This document shows, in pieces, positions 1 to 8,060 of a stretch of DNA of 64,000 nt. The position numbers and the translations under genes are program-made. Each line of letters starts with the position of its first letter. Position 1 is the stretch's first letter. The DNA is from Peribacillus sp. Bi96 (GTDB lineage: Bacteria; Bacillota; Bacilli; Bacillales; DSM-1321), in contig NZ_CAKKLV010000002.1 of the NCBI RefSeq assembly GCF_918698115.1, positions 310,001 to 374,000 of the forward strand. The letters are read 5' to 3'. Under the pieces are notes generated by a model, which saw only the letters and a list, made by a program, of their open reading frames with translations, did no database searches and was not told the DNA's origin.

Positions 1-176
1 CGGATGTCGGTACACATACACTTCGAAAAACCTTCGGCTATTTGCATTATCAAAAATTCAAGGATATCGCGTTACTACAGCAAATCCTTAATCACTCCAA
101 TCCAAAAGATACGATGATTTACATAGGACTCACACAAGATTTGATGGACGAAACATTGATGGACTTCTATTATTAA
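1..176 (+). CDS. Tyrosine recombinase (phage-type integrase), C-terminal end only
   Basis: Frame 3 is open from the window edge to a TAA at 174-176 and gives 57 residues. It carries the C-terminal catalytic signature of tyrosine recombinases: HTLRKTFGY (the H-x-x-R box), LNHSN (second His region) and MIYIGL with the expected nucleophilic Tyr. The protein would cut and rejoin DNA at attachment or resolution sites. The N-terminal part lies outside the window, so whether it belongs to a prophage or island, or is a stand-alone gene, cannot be told. No attachment repeat or tRNA is visible nearby. Confidence 0.8.
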   Translation, partial: DVGTHTLRKTFGYLHYQKFKDIALLQQILNHSNPKDTMIYIGLTQDLMDETLMDFYY

Positions 177-258
177 TAGAATGGGAAGTTGTAACTTTTT
201 CTGATTACTCAGTAATTTTCGTTTGCTCATTATCGTTCTAAATAAGGGAGGTAGCCCC

Positions 259-738
259 GTGCAAACATTATTTCGATATAACTGGATGATTCGTGCTGAC
301 TGGTATCATTGGTGTGAAGAGGTGGAGGAGGAAGAGCTTCTCCGCACCAGAACTGGCGGAGTGGGGAGTATTCTGCAAACACTCTTCCATATAGTTGATG
401 TAGAGTGGAGTTGGATACGCCTTTTACAAGGAAAAAAAGAATTTAATGAGAGCTTTGAAAATTACAAGAGTTTGGGGAAAGTAGTGGACCTTGACCTTGC
501 TTTTCAGACGGAAGTAAAGGACTTTGTATACAGGTGGAAAGATGAAATGGGAGATAAACTATTTTACGATACCATGCCGGATGGAAGAATTGTAACGGAT
601 ACGTGGGGTGAGATAATGCGTCATGTCATTGCTCACGAAATCCACCATGCAGGACATTTATCCATTTGGGCAAGAGAAGTAGGGAAAAAACCTGTTTCAG
701 CGAATCTTATTGGCCGGGGACTTATATCTACCAAATAA
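259..738 (+). CDS. DinB-family (YfiT-like four-helix) protein
   Basis: A 160-residue protein read from GTG at 259, which has a good ribosome binding site (AAGGGAGG at 244-251). The longer reading from 223 has none. It shows the DinB/YfiT layout: a His in TLFHIVDVEW near the N-terminus and a C-terminal HEIHHAGHL, which together give the three-His metal site. DinB proteins are metal-binding four-helix bundles; some are thiol-dependent S-transferases or hydrolases, and the substrate here is unknown. It stands alone and is followed by a hairpin terminator. Two more DinB-like sequences lie in the window (37409 and the pseudogene at 61960). Confidence 0.8.
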   Translation: MQTLFRYNWMIRADWYHWCEEVEEEELLRTRTGGVGSILQTLFHIVDVEWSWIRLLQGKKEFNESFENYKSLGKVVDLDLAFQTEVKDFVYRWKDEMGDKLFYDTMPDGRIVTDTWGEIMRHVIAHEIHHAGHLSIWAREVGKKPVSANLIGRGLISTK

Positions 739-745
739 CTTTCTC

Positions 746-773
746 AAAAAGACTATAATATAGTCTTTTTTTG
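746..773 (+). terminator. Rho-independent terminator after the DinB gene
   Basis: Inverted repeat AAAGACTAT / ATAGTCTTT with a short loop followed by a run of T, directly downstream of the stop codon at 738. Confidence 0.8.
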
Positions 774-995
774 TTTCTCTAATACTTACTTTAGTATACT
801 AAAAACATTTTACACTATTGTACTCTCATTTTTGAATATGTAATGAGGGTGAATCAATCCATTTTCGGAAAAATGGAGTTTCAAACCATTGGTTACGATA
901 ATTATATTATGGTAACTAGTGATATGATAAATCATCACGTATTAAGAGTTTTAATAAGCGGCGATATATCATTTTTTGTGATAATACTATGTTTT

Positions 996-1028
996 GGCCA
1001 TAAAAAAATTCTAATTTTTTTTATGGCA
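996..1028 (-). terminator. Hairpin at the 3' end of the effector-binding gene
   Basis: GCCATAAAAAAATT pairs with AATTTTTTTTATGGC. It sits immediately past the stop of the minus-strand gene ending at 1029. The A/T-rich stem makes it work poorly as a classical terminator, so confidence is moderate. Confidence 0.5.
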
Positions 1029-1424
1029 TTATTTAATCGCTATATGTATTTCCACTTTTCCATCAGGATAATATTTTTCAAAATCCAGACTATAATTTCT
1101 GTTTAATTTTTTTTCATCTTCCAGCTGCCATATCTTTTTCCAAGTTTCACCTACTGAATGTTCATCTTGTATGCATTCAAACACTTTGTATTTGTTTTCA
1201 GGAATGAGAATTTTTTCATTCGATAAAGGGATTTCTGTGGCGATTGATAAGGTATAGTCACCACGATAATGATTTTCGTATTGATGGTATATACCATACT
1301 TCATATCATTTTCAATATTATGATCATTTGTTTTACGCCATAGTGATCCGATCTTCTCGAAAAGATCCTTATCCGAGAAATTATTCGTCCTTATTTCGCC
1401 AATAACGTAAACTTCTTTACTCAT
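1029..1424 (-). CDS. GyrI-like / AraC effector-binding domain protein
   Basis: A 131-residue stand-alone protein. The pattern (start VYVIGEIRTNNF, central YGIYHQYENHYRGDYTLSIATEI, end DGKVEIHIAIK) matches the GyrI-like or integron-associated effector-binding fold, which forms the ligand domain of some AraC and MerR regulators and also occurs alone. There is no DNA-binding domain. A ribosome binding site (AAGGAG) precedes the ATG. Such proteins bind small hydrophobic ligands; the ligand here is unknown. It is monocistronic. Confidence 0.65.
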   Translation of the reverse strand: MSKEVYVIGEIRTNNFSDKDLFEKIGSLWRKTNDHNIENDMKYGIYHQYENHYRGDYTLSIATEIPLSNEKILIPENKYKVFECIQDEHSVGETWKKIWQLEDEKKLNRNYSLDFEKYYPDGKVEIHIAIK

Positions 1425-1757
1425 TAACTAGCAACTCCTTATTTGTATAAAATTGGATGTTATATCAATGATATCATACTCATATCAGATGACCAGCATC
1501 TTTTAGTGCTTAGGGTTGGTCTTGTCGCTAGTTCTTGGTTTGGACTTTGTTAATTTTAATGGTCTCGGTAGTTATTTAAATAGAATATATGAATGGGTGT
1601 CACAAATTATATTCATATATGAATTCGATGTTTTCCAAACATATTGTATCCAGTATTTTTTAAATTGGATACAATTTATTTAATTTTCAGTATTGTAAAC
1701 GCATTATATACTTGATATAGTTAAAATTGTATCCAATATCGAAAGGTGGACGTTGAA
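1425..1757. other. Intergenic region holding the GntR promoter and operators
   Basis: No gene was found in this gap. Its first half is plain A/T-rich DNA. Its second half holds the promoter and three operator-like boxes described separately. Confidence 0.6.
1643..1737 (+). promoter_or_regulatory. Promoter with three ATTGTATCCAA operator boxes for the GntR/lhgO operon
   Basis: Three copies of one motif are visible: ATTGTATCCA at 1643-1652, its inverse TTGGATACAAT at 1665-1675, and ATTGTATCCAAT at 1726-1737. A plausible sigma-A promoter, TTGTAA (1693-1698), 17 bases, TATAGT (1716-1721), puts the transcription start on the third box. FadR-subfamily GntR proteins bind short inverted repeats and commonly autoregulate, so this is most simply the self-operator of the adjacent regulator. 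The binding itself is inferred. Confidence 0.65.
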
Positions 1758-2432
1758 TTGGATAAAGCTAAATCCAATAGTGATAAGTCAACAATCGTTA
1801 AAAATGTAACAAAAAGCCTTAGGAAAGCGATTTTAAATGGGACGCTGAAGAAGGGTGAGCGACTGATTCAAGAAGAATGGGCCGATCGCCTGGATGTAAG
1901 CAGAATGCCCATTCGTGAAGCCCTTACACAGCTTCAAATGGAAGGGTTGGTGGAAATGGTTCCGCATAAAGGAGCTATCGTCACACCGATCACCCGGGAT
2001 CATATCGAAGAAATATACCATACCCGGTCCCTGCTTGAAGGACTTGCCGTAGAAAAATCACTTCCCTTTTTGACGAAGGAGGATAAAGAAAAATTAAAGG
2101 AAATTTTGATTGAGATGGAAGGTTTACAGTTATCTGACGAAACCAATGAGCATTATATTCAGTTAAATGCGGCTTTTCATGAAACCCTCCGAAAAGGGTG
2201 CCCTTGGCCAAGGGTTCAAAAAATGGTTGAAACCTTAGGCATCTCTCCTATTGCGCCCAATTTACTAATTGATTATTACCCAGAAACGCAACGGGAACAC
2301 CGGATGATATATGAAGCGGCACTAAGGGGCGACCCAACAGAATTAAGGGCAGCAGTAGAATATCACATTTTACGGACAAAGAATAATTTAATCACGTATA
2401 TGGAGTTACTGAATACTAAAAATCATCAATAA
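1758..2432 (+). CDS. GntR-family (FadR subfamily) regulator of the glutarate operon
   Basis: A regulator of about 225 residues. The N-terminal winged helix-turn-helix contains the GntR hallmark KKGERLIQEEWADRLDVSRMP followed by IREALTQL. The C-terminal all-helical FCD ligand domain follows. I place the start at TTG 1758, eight bases after AAAGGTGG; a GTG at 1746 overlaps that site. The stop is followed within 15 bases by lhgO, so they are probably co-transcribed. By context it is the counterpart of CsiR/GlaR, the glutarate-responsive repressor of csiD-lhgO in enterobacteria. This is functional analogy; glutarate sensing has not been shown here. Confidence 0.85.
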   Translation: MDKAKSNSDKSTIVKNVTKSLRKAILNGTLKKGERLIQEEWADRLDVSRMPIREALTQLQMEGLVEMVPHKGAIVTPITRDHIEEIYHTRSLLEGLAVEKSLPFLTKEDKEKLKEILIEMEGLQLSDETNEHYIQLNAAFHETLRKGCPWPRVQKMVETLGISPIAPNLLIDYYPETQREHRMIYEAALRGDPTELRAAVEYHILRTKNNLITYMELLNTKNHQ

Positions 2433-2446
2433 AAGGAGTGTTAAAT

Positions 2447-3664
2447 GTGTATGATTTCGCAATTGTTGGTGGGGGTATTGTAGGTTTATCAACGGGAATG
2501 GCACTTTATCAGCGTTTTCCCAATGCAAAAGTGGTAGTCATCGAAAAAGAGGCCGTTGTAGCTGATCATCAAACGGGACATAACAGTGGCGTCATCCATT
2601 CTGGAATTTACTATAAACCGGGGAGCTTCAAGGCACGGTTTGCCCGCCGAGGAAGCAAATCAATGACGGAATTTTGTCAAACGCATGGAATTGAACATGA
2701 TATTTGCGGCAAGGTCATAGTTGCAGCGAAGCCAGATGAGATGCCCCTTCTAGATGATTTATATACACGCGGCTTGCAAAATGAGCTAGCTATACAAAAG
2801 ATCGGTGTGGATGAGTTAAAAGAAATCGAACCACATGTTAATGGGCTTGGTGCGATTCGCGTCCCGCAAGCCGGCATCGTTAATTATCGACAGGTAAGTG
2901 AAAAGATGGCGGATATCATCAAGGAAAATGGCGGTGAAATCAAGCTGAATACAAAGGTGGAGAAGATTGACGAGGATGTTGATGACGTCATCATCGAAAC
3001 AAGCAACGGTACCATAAAGGCCAGGATGGTCATTAATTGCGCAGGGTTGCACAGTGACCGTATCGCAGCAGCCGCAGGGTATAAAACTGATATGAAAATT
3101 GTCCCGTTTCGCGGTGAGTATTTTAAATTGAAGCCTGAAAAGCGCTACCTCGTCAATCATTTAATTTATCCGGTACCTAACCCGAAGTTTCCATTTTTAG
3201 GGGTTCATTTTACGCGGATGATTAGCGGGGAAGTAGATGCGGGTCCAAATGCTGTACTGAGTTTCAAACGGGAAGGTTATAAAAAAACCGACTTCAATGC
3301 GAAAGATTTAGCTGAAGTTTTAAGTTATAAAGGTTTTTGGAAACTGGCCAGTAAATTCATGAAGGAAGGGATGGATGAATATGTCCGTTCTTTTAGCAAA
3401 AAGCAATTTACGAAAAGCCTGCAGGAGTTAATTCCGGAAATTCAAGAAGATGATTTAATCCCTGCACCTGCTGGAGTCCGGGCACAGGCGTTACAGGATG
3501 ATGGTAATATGGTGGATGATTTTCATATCATCATGGGGAAACGGACCATTCATGTATGCAATGCACCGTCACCTGCAGCAACAGCATCGATTGAAATTGG
3601 AAAAGAGGTCGTTACACGCATTCCAGAACAAACACACTTATTGGAAGCTATTTTGACAAAATAA
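2447..3664 (+). CDS. lhgO: L-2-hydroxyglutarate oxidase LhgO
   Basis: An FAD-dependent enzyme of about 405 residues that oxidises L-2-hydroxyglutarate to 2-oxoglutarate, passing electrons to the membrane quinone pool in characterised members. The N-terminal Rossmann motif VGGGIVGLSTG is followed by the family signature GHNSGVIHSGIYYKPGS. A conserved FRGEYF block lies near residue 220 and a C-terminal PAGVRAQAL block is also present. GTG 2447 is preferred because AAAGGAG at 2432-2438 then has eight-base spacing; the GTG at 2438 overlaps it. Together with glaH downstream it completes glutarate to 2-oxoglutarate conversion, the branch used in lysine degradation. Confidence 0.9.
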   Translation: MYDFAIVGGGIVGLSTGMALYQRFPNAKVVVIEKEAVVADHQTGHNSGVIHSGIYYKPGSFKARFARRGSKSMTEFCQTHGIEHDICGKVIVAAKPDEMPLLDDLYTRGLQNELAIQKIGVDELKEIEPHVNGLGAIRVPQAGIVNYRQVSEKMADIIKENGGEIKLNTKVEKIDEDVDDVIIETSNGTIKARMVINCAGLHSDRIAAAAGYKTDMKIVPFRGEYFKLKPEKRYLVNHLIYPVPNPKFPFLGVHFTRMISGEVDAGPNAVLSFKREGYKKTDFNAKDLAEVLSYKGFWKLASKFMKEGMDEYVRSFSKKQFTKSLQELIPEIQEDDLIPAPAGVRAQALQDDGNMVDDFHIIMGKRTIHVCNAPSPAATASIEIGKEVVTRIPEQTHLLEAILTK

Positions 3665-3691
3665 AATACATGAAAGAGAGGAAGAAGCCTC

Positions 3692-4033
3692 ATGTTCAAT
3701 GGTAAAACAATTTTTATTGCAGGTCATGCACGTTTACCTCAAGGGATGGCAGCGAAAAGTGTCTTTGAAACATTGACCATCACTGCAGAAGTCGATGCTA
3801 AATACGGGGTTGTCCTGGAAGCATCTTGTACACTCGCAACAGAGCATGGCCGGGAATTTATAGGGCGTTTGTTAAAAGGGATCAGTTTGAATGATGGTGT
3901 TGAAGACGCGATAGAATCGATTCAATCCTATTACCGGGGGAAAGCAGCTAATGCCTTGATTGCTGCCTTGAAGGATTTGGATCTCCACTTTAAGCAAATT
4001 AAAGCAGGAGAAAAAACGAAACTACCAAGTTAG
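3692..4033 (+). CDS. DUF3870 domain protein in the glutarate operon
   Basis: A 113-residue protein matching the DUF3870 pattern, starting NGKTIFIAGHARLPQGMAA and containing VVLEASCTLATEHGREFI with a conserved Cys. The ATG follows a GAGAGGAAG site. It lies 27 bases after lhgO, so it is probably in the same transcript. The family has no assigned activity known to me. Position between lhgO and glaH suggests a role linked to glutarate or 2-hydroxyglutarate, but that is guilt by association only. Confidence 0.75.
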   Translation: MFNGKTIFIAGHARLPQGMAAKSVFETLTITAEVDAKYGVVLEASCTLATEHGREFIGRLLKGISLNDGVEDAIESIQSYYRGKAANALIAALKDLDLHFKQIKAGEKTKLPS

Positions 4034-4067
4034 GAATATGATTTATCAGAATAATTTGTGAAAAGTG

Positions 4068-4096
4068 TTGACAATTTCACGAAAAAACGTTTTAAT
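4068..4096 (+). promoter_or_regulatory. Sigma-A promoter upstream of glaH
   Basis: TTGACA at 4068-4073, 17-base spacer, TTTAAT at 4091-4096. The predicted start near 4103 gives a leader of about 260 bases before glaH. Confidence 0.65.
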
Positions 4097-4102
4097 TGAA
4101 TT

Positions 4103-4361
4103 AAGCTAATATTAAGACATTAACACCTTTTGGAAAATACCTTTTCAGAATCGTGTAAAGCTCTTAATGATTGGAAACAGGAAAAATAAATCATACATAA
4201 ACTGCATATTCGCTGTGACTCTATTTGCATAGAGCAGTGAAGTGAATATAAGCCAGTTGTACAGTTGGATCCCTATTTTATTTGGGGATCATGTGCGACT
4301 GGCTTTTTATATTTCCCGTTAACTTTGTCACCTATATTACAAATAACAGGAGGAATTATTC
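4103..4361 (+). promoter_or_regulatory. Structured leader with intrinsic terminator before glaH (candidate attenuator)
   Basis: The leader contains a long hairpin (ATATTC 4206-4211 with GAATAT 4244-4249, inner stem CTCTAT/ATAGAG with loop TTGC). Immediately after comes a terminator-like hairpin (AAGCCAGT 4250-4257 and GATCCC 4268-4273 pairing with GGGATC 4285-4290 and ACTGGCTT 4298-4305), followed by T-rich DNA. The glaH start lies 52 bases beyond. A terminator between a good promoter and the gene suggests conditional termination. It may instead simply end the lhgO-DUF3870 transcript. I do not recognise it as a named riboswitch class. Confidence 0.5.
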
Positions 4362-5300
4362 ATGAGCATTGCAGAAAAGAAGAGAGCTAAATTTGAAAGG
4401 AAAACAGAAAAATACGAAGTGAAAGTTCACCCTCAAACAAGCCGTTTATATCATGTTGAAATTTCAAAAGAGGCTATTGGCGCTTTTTTAGAAAACGTAT
4501 CGAAGGATAATCAGTCTGTTCAACATCTGGAATATACACCATATGCAAGACTTATCATTGCATCATATCTATTGGATCAAGTAGGGGAAGACTTTGGCGA
4601 AGTGCTTCGTAACATCGTTTATGATCGGGATTCCGGCGGCTTTACTCTCGGCTTGGAAGGGGTAACTGAAAATACGGATGAATACGTTATTTTTGCAACG
4701 GCCATTTCATACCTGCTGGGAACGCCAAACCATGATGCGATGTCAGGAAAATATTATGCTCGATTTAGTGTTCAAGACACGGATGGCAGCGATTCATATT
4801 TACGTCAGGCCTATCGTTTATTTACACTTCATACGGACGGAACCTTTGTAGATGAACCAACGGACTGGTTACTGATGATGAAGACGATCGAACAAAATGC
4901 ACGCGGTGGCGAATCACGATTATTGCACCTTGACGATTGGAAAGAGCTTGATGCGTACGTAAATCATCCATTATCAAGCCACAAATTCACGTATAAGGCC
5001 CCAAAAAGTAAAAATATTGATCAAGAAATTGAAAGATTGACTTTCTTCAATCATAATAACAAACCTGGTGTATGCTTTATCGATCAATTTGTATATCCTG
5101 AATCCATTGAACAAGCAAAATACTTACGCGATTTATCCGCTTCATTGGAAAACGATGAAAGTGTAATAGAACTGGAACTTCCTGTTGGTGATCTAGTTGT
5201 TGTTAATAATATTTTTTGGCTGCACGGTCGTGCAGCGTTCGAAAAGGATTCGAACCTGAACCGTGAATTACTTCGTCAGCGTGGAAGATTCAATCAATAG
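4362..5300 (+). CDS. glaH: Glutarate 2-hydroxylase GlaH (CsiD), Fe(II)/2-oxoglutarate dioxygenase
   Basis: A 312-residue enzyme of the CsiD family. It uses Fe(II), O2 and 2-oxoglutarate to hydroxylate glutarate to L-2-hydroxyglutarate. The iron-binding triad is visible: H157-T-D159 in LHTDGTFVDE and H288 in IFWLHGRAAF. A C-terminal RELLRQRGRF supplies the expected 2-oxoglutarate-binding Arg. The length is close to E. coli CsiD. The ATG at 4362 follows AACAGGAGG. It has its own promoter and structured leader, and a strong terminator follows. With lhgO it makes a cycle that consumes and then regenerates 2-oxoglutarate. Confidence 0.9.
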   Translation: MSIAEKKRAKFERKTEKYEVKVHPQTSRLYHVEISKEAIGAFLENVSKDNQSVQHLEYTPYARLIIASYLLDQVGEDFGEVLRNIVYDRDSGGFTLGLEGVTENTDEYVIFATAISYLLGTPNHDAMSGKYYARFSVQDTDGSDSYLRQAYRLFTLHTDGTFVDEPTDWLLMMKTIEQNARGGESRLLHLDDWKELDAYVNHPLSSHKFTYKAPKSKNIDQEIERLTFFNHNNKPGVCFIDQFVYPESIEQAKYLRDLSASLENDESVIELELPVGDLVVVNNIFWLHGRAAFEKDSNLNRELLRQRGRFNQ

Positions 5301-5349
5301 TATCATTTTGTAAACCCAAGTGTTTTTCTCCATCCCCAAACTATATTTT

Positions 5350-5402
5350 AAGATAAATACTTTTCAACCCTTATGGTTGGAAAGCATTTATCTTTTTTTT
5401 TT
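5350..5402 (+). terminator. Terminator after glaH
   Basis: AAGATAAAT and CTTTTCAACC pair with GGTTG, AAAG and ATTTATCTT, followed by eight or more T residues. This is a strong rho-independent terminator 50 bases past glaH. Confidence 0.9.
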
Positions 5403-5693
5403 GAAATGTTCTATTAAAGATAAAGTTGGTAGATAAGAATGTAAAAAGAGGACCTTAAACATTGTGTCCTCTACGATAAAGAACGGGAGCGAAGTCTATG
5501 TCTAATTCCTTTTAGTATGCTGACATGCCCCCTCATGGTTAAAGAGCTTATAACACTTGATATGAACTAGTTGTTTAGTATCTTCTATTAATGAACAGTA
5601 TAACGCCCCCTATATGGTCGTTGGCGAACCTGTTTTTCTGCTATACTGATATAGCTAAAAAAAATGGATGAAAGAAAAAGGGGATAGTATTTT
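5403..5693. other. Intergenic region without recognised genes
   Basis: No credible ORF is seen. A short inverted repeat AGAGGAC / GTCCTCT lies near 5446-5476. The remainder looks like decayed or upstream regulatory sequence. Confidence 0.4.
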
Positions 5694-6455
5694 ATGGGGA
5701 TCGCTAATTTTTCTAATTACACGAAATATAAGGACTTAATTAATGCATTACCTGCTGCCTATACAGATGAAATGATACAGAGCGAGGAATTCTTACTTGA
5801 AAGAGATGAAAAGAAAAAACTCGAAATCTATTACGCACCTTTTGAATATGTAAATGAACAGGCCAAAGTGGTGATCGTCGGAATCACGCCTGGTTTACAT
5901 CAAATGAAAAAATCTTATTCTACCGTAATTAACGCAAAAGGGCACATACATATCGATGAAGAAATCCTGCTCGAAGTAAAAAAGAAATCTAGCTTTGAAG
6001 GACCTATGAGAAAAAATTTGGTTCAAATGTTAGATGAGCTTGGGTTACACGAATACTTAGGAATATCGTCCACTCTCGATCTTTTTAATGAAGCTAGTTA
6101 CTTAGTTCATACATCCTCCGTTTTAGCCTATCCTGTCTTTTACAACGGGAAAAACTACAGTGGAACAACCCCGAACATATTGAAGACAGAGTTGCTTAAG
6201 AAATATATTATGGATGGCTTTGCAACCGAAATAGGTGCTATCGATCGTCCCCTTATTATTCCTTTAGGAGTTAACGTTTCCAAGGTATTAAACTATTTAG
6301 CTGACCAAGATTATCTGGATTCAAACAACATACTCCTAGGGTTTCCCCACCCATCAGGCGGAAATGGTCATCGACATAAGCAATTTGCTGAAAATAAAGA
6401 ACAAATGCGACTGATGTTACAGCGTTATTTTTCGAAAGATATGACCATGGGTTAA
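5694..6455 (+). CDS. Uracil-DNA-glycosylase-superfamily-like protein
   Basis: A 253-residue protein. VVIVGITPGLHQ resembles the first UDG-superfamily motif (G-x-x-P-G), and GFPHPSGGNGHRHKQF near the C-terminus resembles the second, HPS-type DNA-insertion motif. UDG family enzymes remove uracil or related bases from DNA. The general sequence is not a classical UDG, so activity is uncertain and a nucleotide-binding or repair-related role is possible. The ATG follows AAAAAGGGG. It is monocistronic and converges on the next gene. Confidence 0.55.
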   Translation: MGIANFSNYTKYKDLINALPAAYTDEMIQSEEFLLERDEKKKLEIYYAPFEYVNEQAKVVIVGITPGLHQMKKSYSTVINAKGHIHIDEEILLEVKKKSSFEGPMRKNLVQMLDELGLHEYLGISSTLDLFNEASYLVHTSSVLAYPVFYNGKNYSGTTPNILKTELLKKYIMDGFATEIGAIDRPLIIPLGVNVSKVLNYLADQDYLDSNNILLGFPHPSGGNGHRHKQFAENKEQMRLMLQRYFSKDMTMG

Positions 6456-6649
6456 ATAAGGATGACACATTCAAGGTTTACAACATTAAAGCGCAGGTTA
6501 TTGATTCAGATAAAACATTGCTAACAATATTAGTTTAAAAGTAGAGCAACAGAAACTTGTAAATGGAAAGTTTCTATTTTGAAAATGACAATAGCTAACG
6601 ACTTTAATAAGAGGGACTTTTACATCGGTCTACTAAAGGTTCTGCAAAA

Positions 6650-6685
6650 TAAAGAAGACCACTGATGTATGATGGTCTTCTTTAA
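6650..6685. terminator. Bidirectional terminator between convergent genes
   Basis: TAAAGAAGACCA pairs with TGGTCTTCTTTA around a short loop, with A/T tracts on both sides. It separates the plus-strand UDG-like gene from the minus-strand FAD oxidase. Confidence 0.7.
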
Positions 6686-6769
6686 TGTCTTTGATAATGT
6701 GATATTATAGTTCAATTTAGTTATTTGTAACTAGAGATACATTCAGACAGGTAGGTGATGATTTGGCAT

Positions 6770-7888
6770 TTATATTTCTATCGCACCTCTTACATCATAC
6801 TTTTCTAAATCGATATCAATATCTTTGTCTAGTGCGAGGTTAGCCAATTGGGATCCAACATAGGGACCCATTGTTAATCCGGAAGCTCCGAGACCATTTG
6901 CAACGATTATGCCATCCCAATCAGGTAATGGACCAATAACTGGAAGGAATCCAGGCGTGAATGGACGAAACCCGACCCTTGCTTCAACAAACGTACTATC
7001 TGCCAAACCGGGGGCGGTAGTCAAGGCTTTATTGAAAACTTCCTGCAACCCTCCTGCGGTCATACGATTATCGAACACTTCCGTATTTTCATGTGTCGCA
7101 CCTGCGACAATTTTATTGCTATCGAATGCCAAGAGGTATTGATCACTGGGAGGCATGACGACAGGCCAGTTATCCGTATTTGCATGTGGTAGTTCCAGAT
7201 GAATGATTTGAGCTTTTTGAAAGCTGACTTGAAAATTCACGCCAAGGGGTTTCAGTAATTCCGGGGCCCATGCTCCAGCACAAACAATCACAATATCCGC
7301 AGGGATGAATTCATCTTTTACTGTTACACCTAGCACTTGTGCACCGCTATATTTAAGTACAGCCTCACCATATATAAGTTTTGCGCCGTTTTTTTGTGAA
7401 GCCCGCAATAAGGAATCACGAAGTGCGCGTCCATCGACCCGAGCGGCACCACTTACGTGAACTGCTGCATATTCACTGGAGAGAGGTGGGAATAGTTCAC
7501 TTGTTTCCTCAGGGGAAAGTATTGTGATCGTCCCGATCTCCGGTGCATCTTCTTTCCGTTTTTGAGCTCTATTCTTCATCGCGATCAGTTTTTCTTCATC
7601 TGTATGTAAACTAATTGCCCCGACTTGGGCATAACCAGTCTCGGTTTCTCCATCCCGTTTAAGTTCTTCAATTAGCCCGGGATAAAAAGCCGCCCCATTT
7701 TTAGCAAGGTGATACCAAGCTTGATTGCGCCTTTGCGAAATCCATGGGCATACGATTCCTGCAGCAGCAGAGGTTGCCTGTCCATTATCCTGGCGGTCTA
7801 TTATGATCACTTCGGCTCCATTTTTAGTCAGCTGATAGGCAGTGGAGGCTCCCAAAATCCCAGCTCCGACTACAATGATTTTTTGCAT
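6770..7888 (-). CDS. FAD-dependent oxidoreductase of the DAO family (glycine oxidase/DadA-like)
   Basis: About 372 residues from the ATG at 7888. The N-terminal FAD-binding motif VVGAGILGASTAYQL begins right after the start, as in YurR/DadA-type proteins. The longer reading to 7963 adds a hydrophobic stretch without a ribosome site. A C-terminal block ARVGFRPFTPGFLPVIGP and GANGLGASGLTMGP-like Gly-rich FAD contact are typical of D-amino-acid dehydrogenases and sarcosine/glycine oxidases. It probably oxidises a primary or secondary amine or amino acid to an imine. The substrate cannot be read from sequence. It is monocistronic. Confidence 0.8.
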   Translation of the reverse strand: MQKIIVVGAGILGASTAYQLTKNGAEVIIIDRQDNGQATSAAAGIVCPWISQRRNQAWYHLAKNGAAFYPGLIEELKRDGETETGYAQVGAISLHTDEEKLIAMKNRAQKRKEDAPEIGTITILSPEETSELFPPLSSEYAAVHVSGAARVDGRALRDSLLRASQKNGAKLIYGEAVLKYSGAQVLGVTVKDEFIPADIVIVCAGAWAPELLKPLGVNFQVSFQKAQIIHLELPHANTDNWPVVMPPSDQYLLAFDSNKIVAGATHENTEVFDNRMTAGGLQEVFNKALTTAPGLADSTFVEARVGFRPFTPGFLPVIGPLPDWDGIIVANGLGASGLTMGPYVGSQLANLALDKDIDIDLEKYDVRGAIEI

Positions 7889-8010
7889 ATTTAACATCTC
7901 ATTTCTCTCATATGTATAAACGCTTACTACTACTATATCGAAGACAAGAAACCATTGCCACAACCGATATTGTATTTTCTTTCACAAAGTTATTTTATCT
8001 GTAGTGAATA

Positions 8011-8019
8011 TGCTATGAT
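8011..8019 (+). promoter_or_regulatory. Extended -10 promoter element
   Basis: TGCTATGAT gives an extended -10 (TGnTATGAT) 42 bases upstream of the start at 8061. The -35 region (around 7990, TTATTT) is weak. Confidence 0.45.
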
Positions 8020-8060
8020 TGAGAAGGCGTAAGCTTGAAAAGATACTAGGAGGACATACC

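Noticed and set aside
843-1106. 87-codon plus-strand ORF with hydrophobic content
   Set aside because: It overlaps the 3' end and hairpin of the minus-strand effector-binding gene, has no family resemblance, and its hydrophobicity comes from A/T-rich codons.
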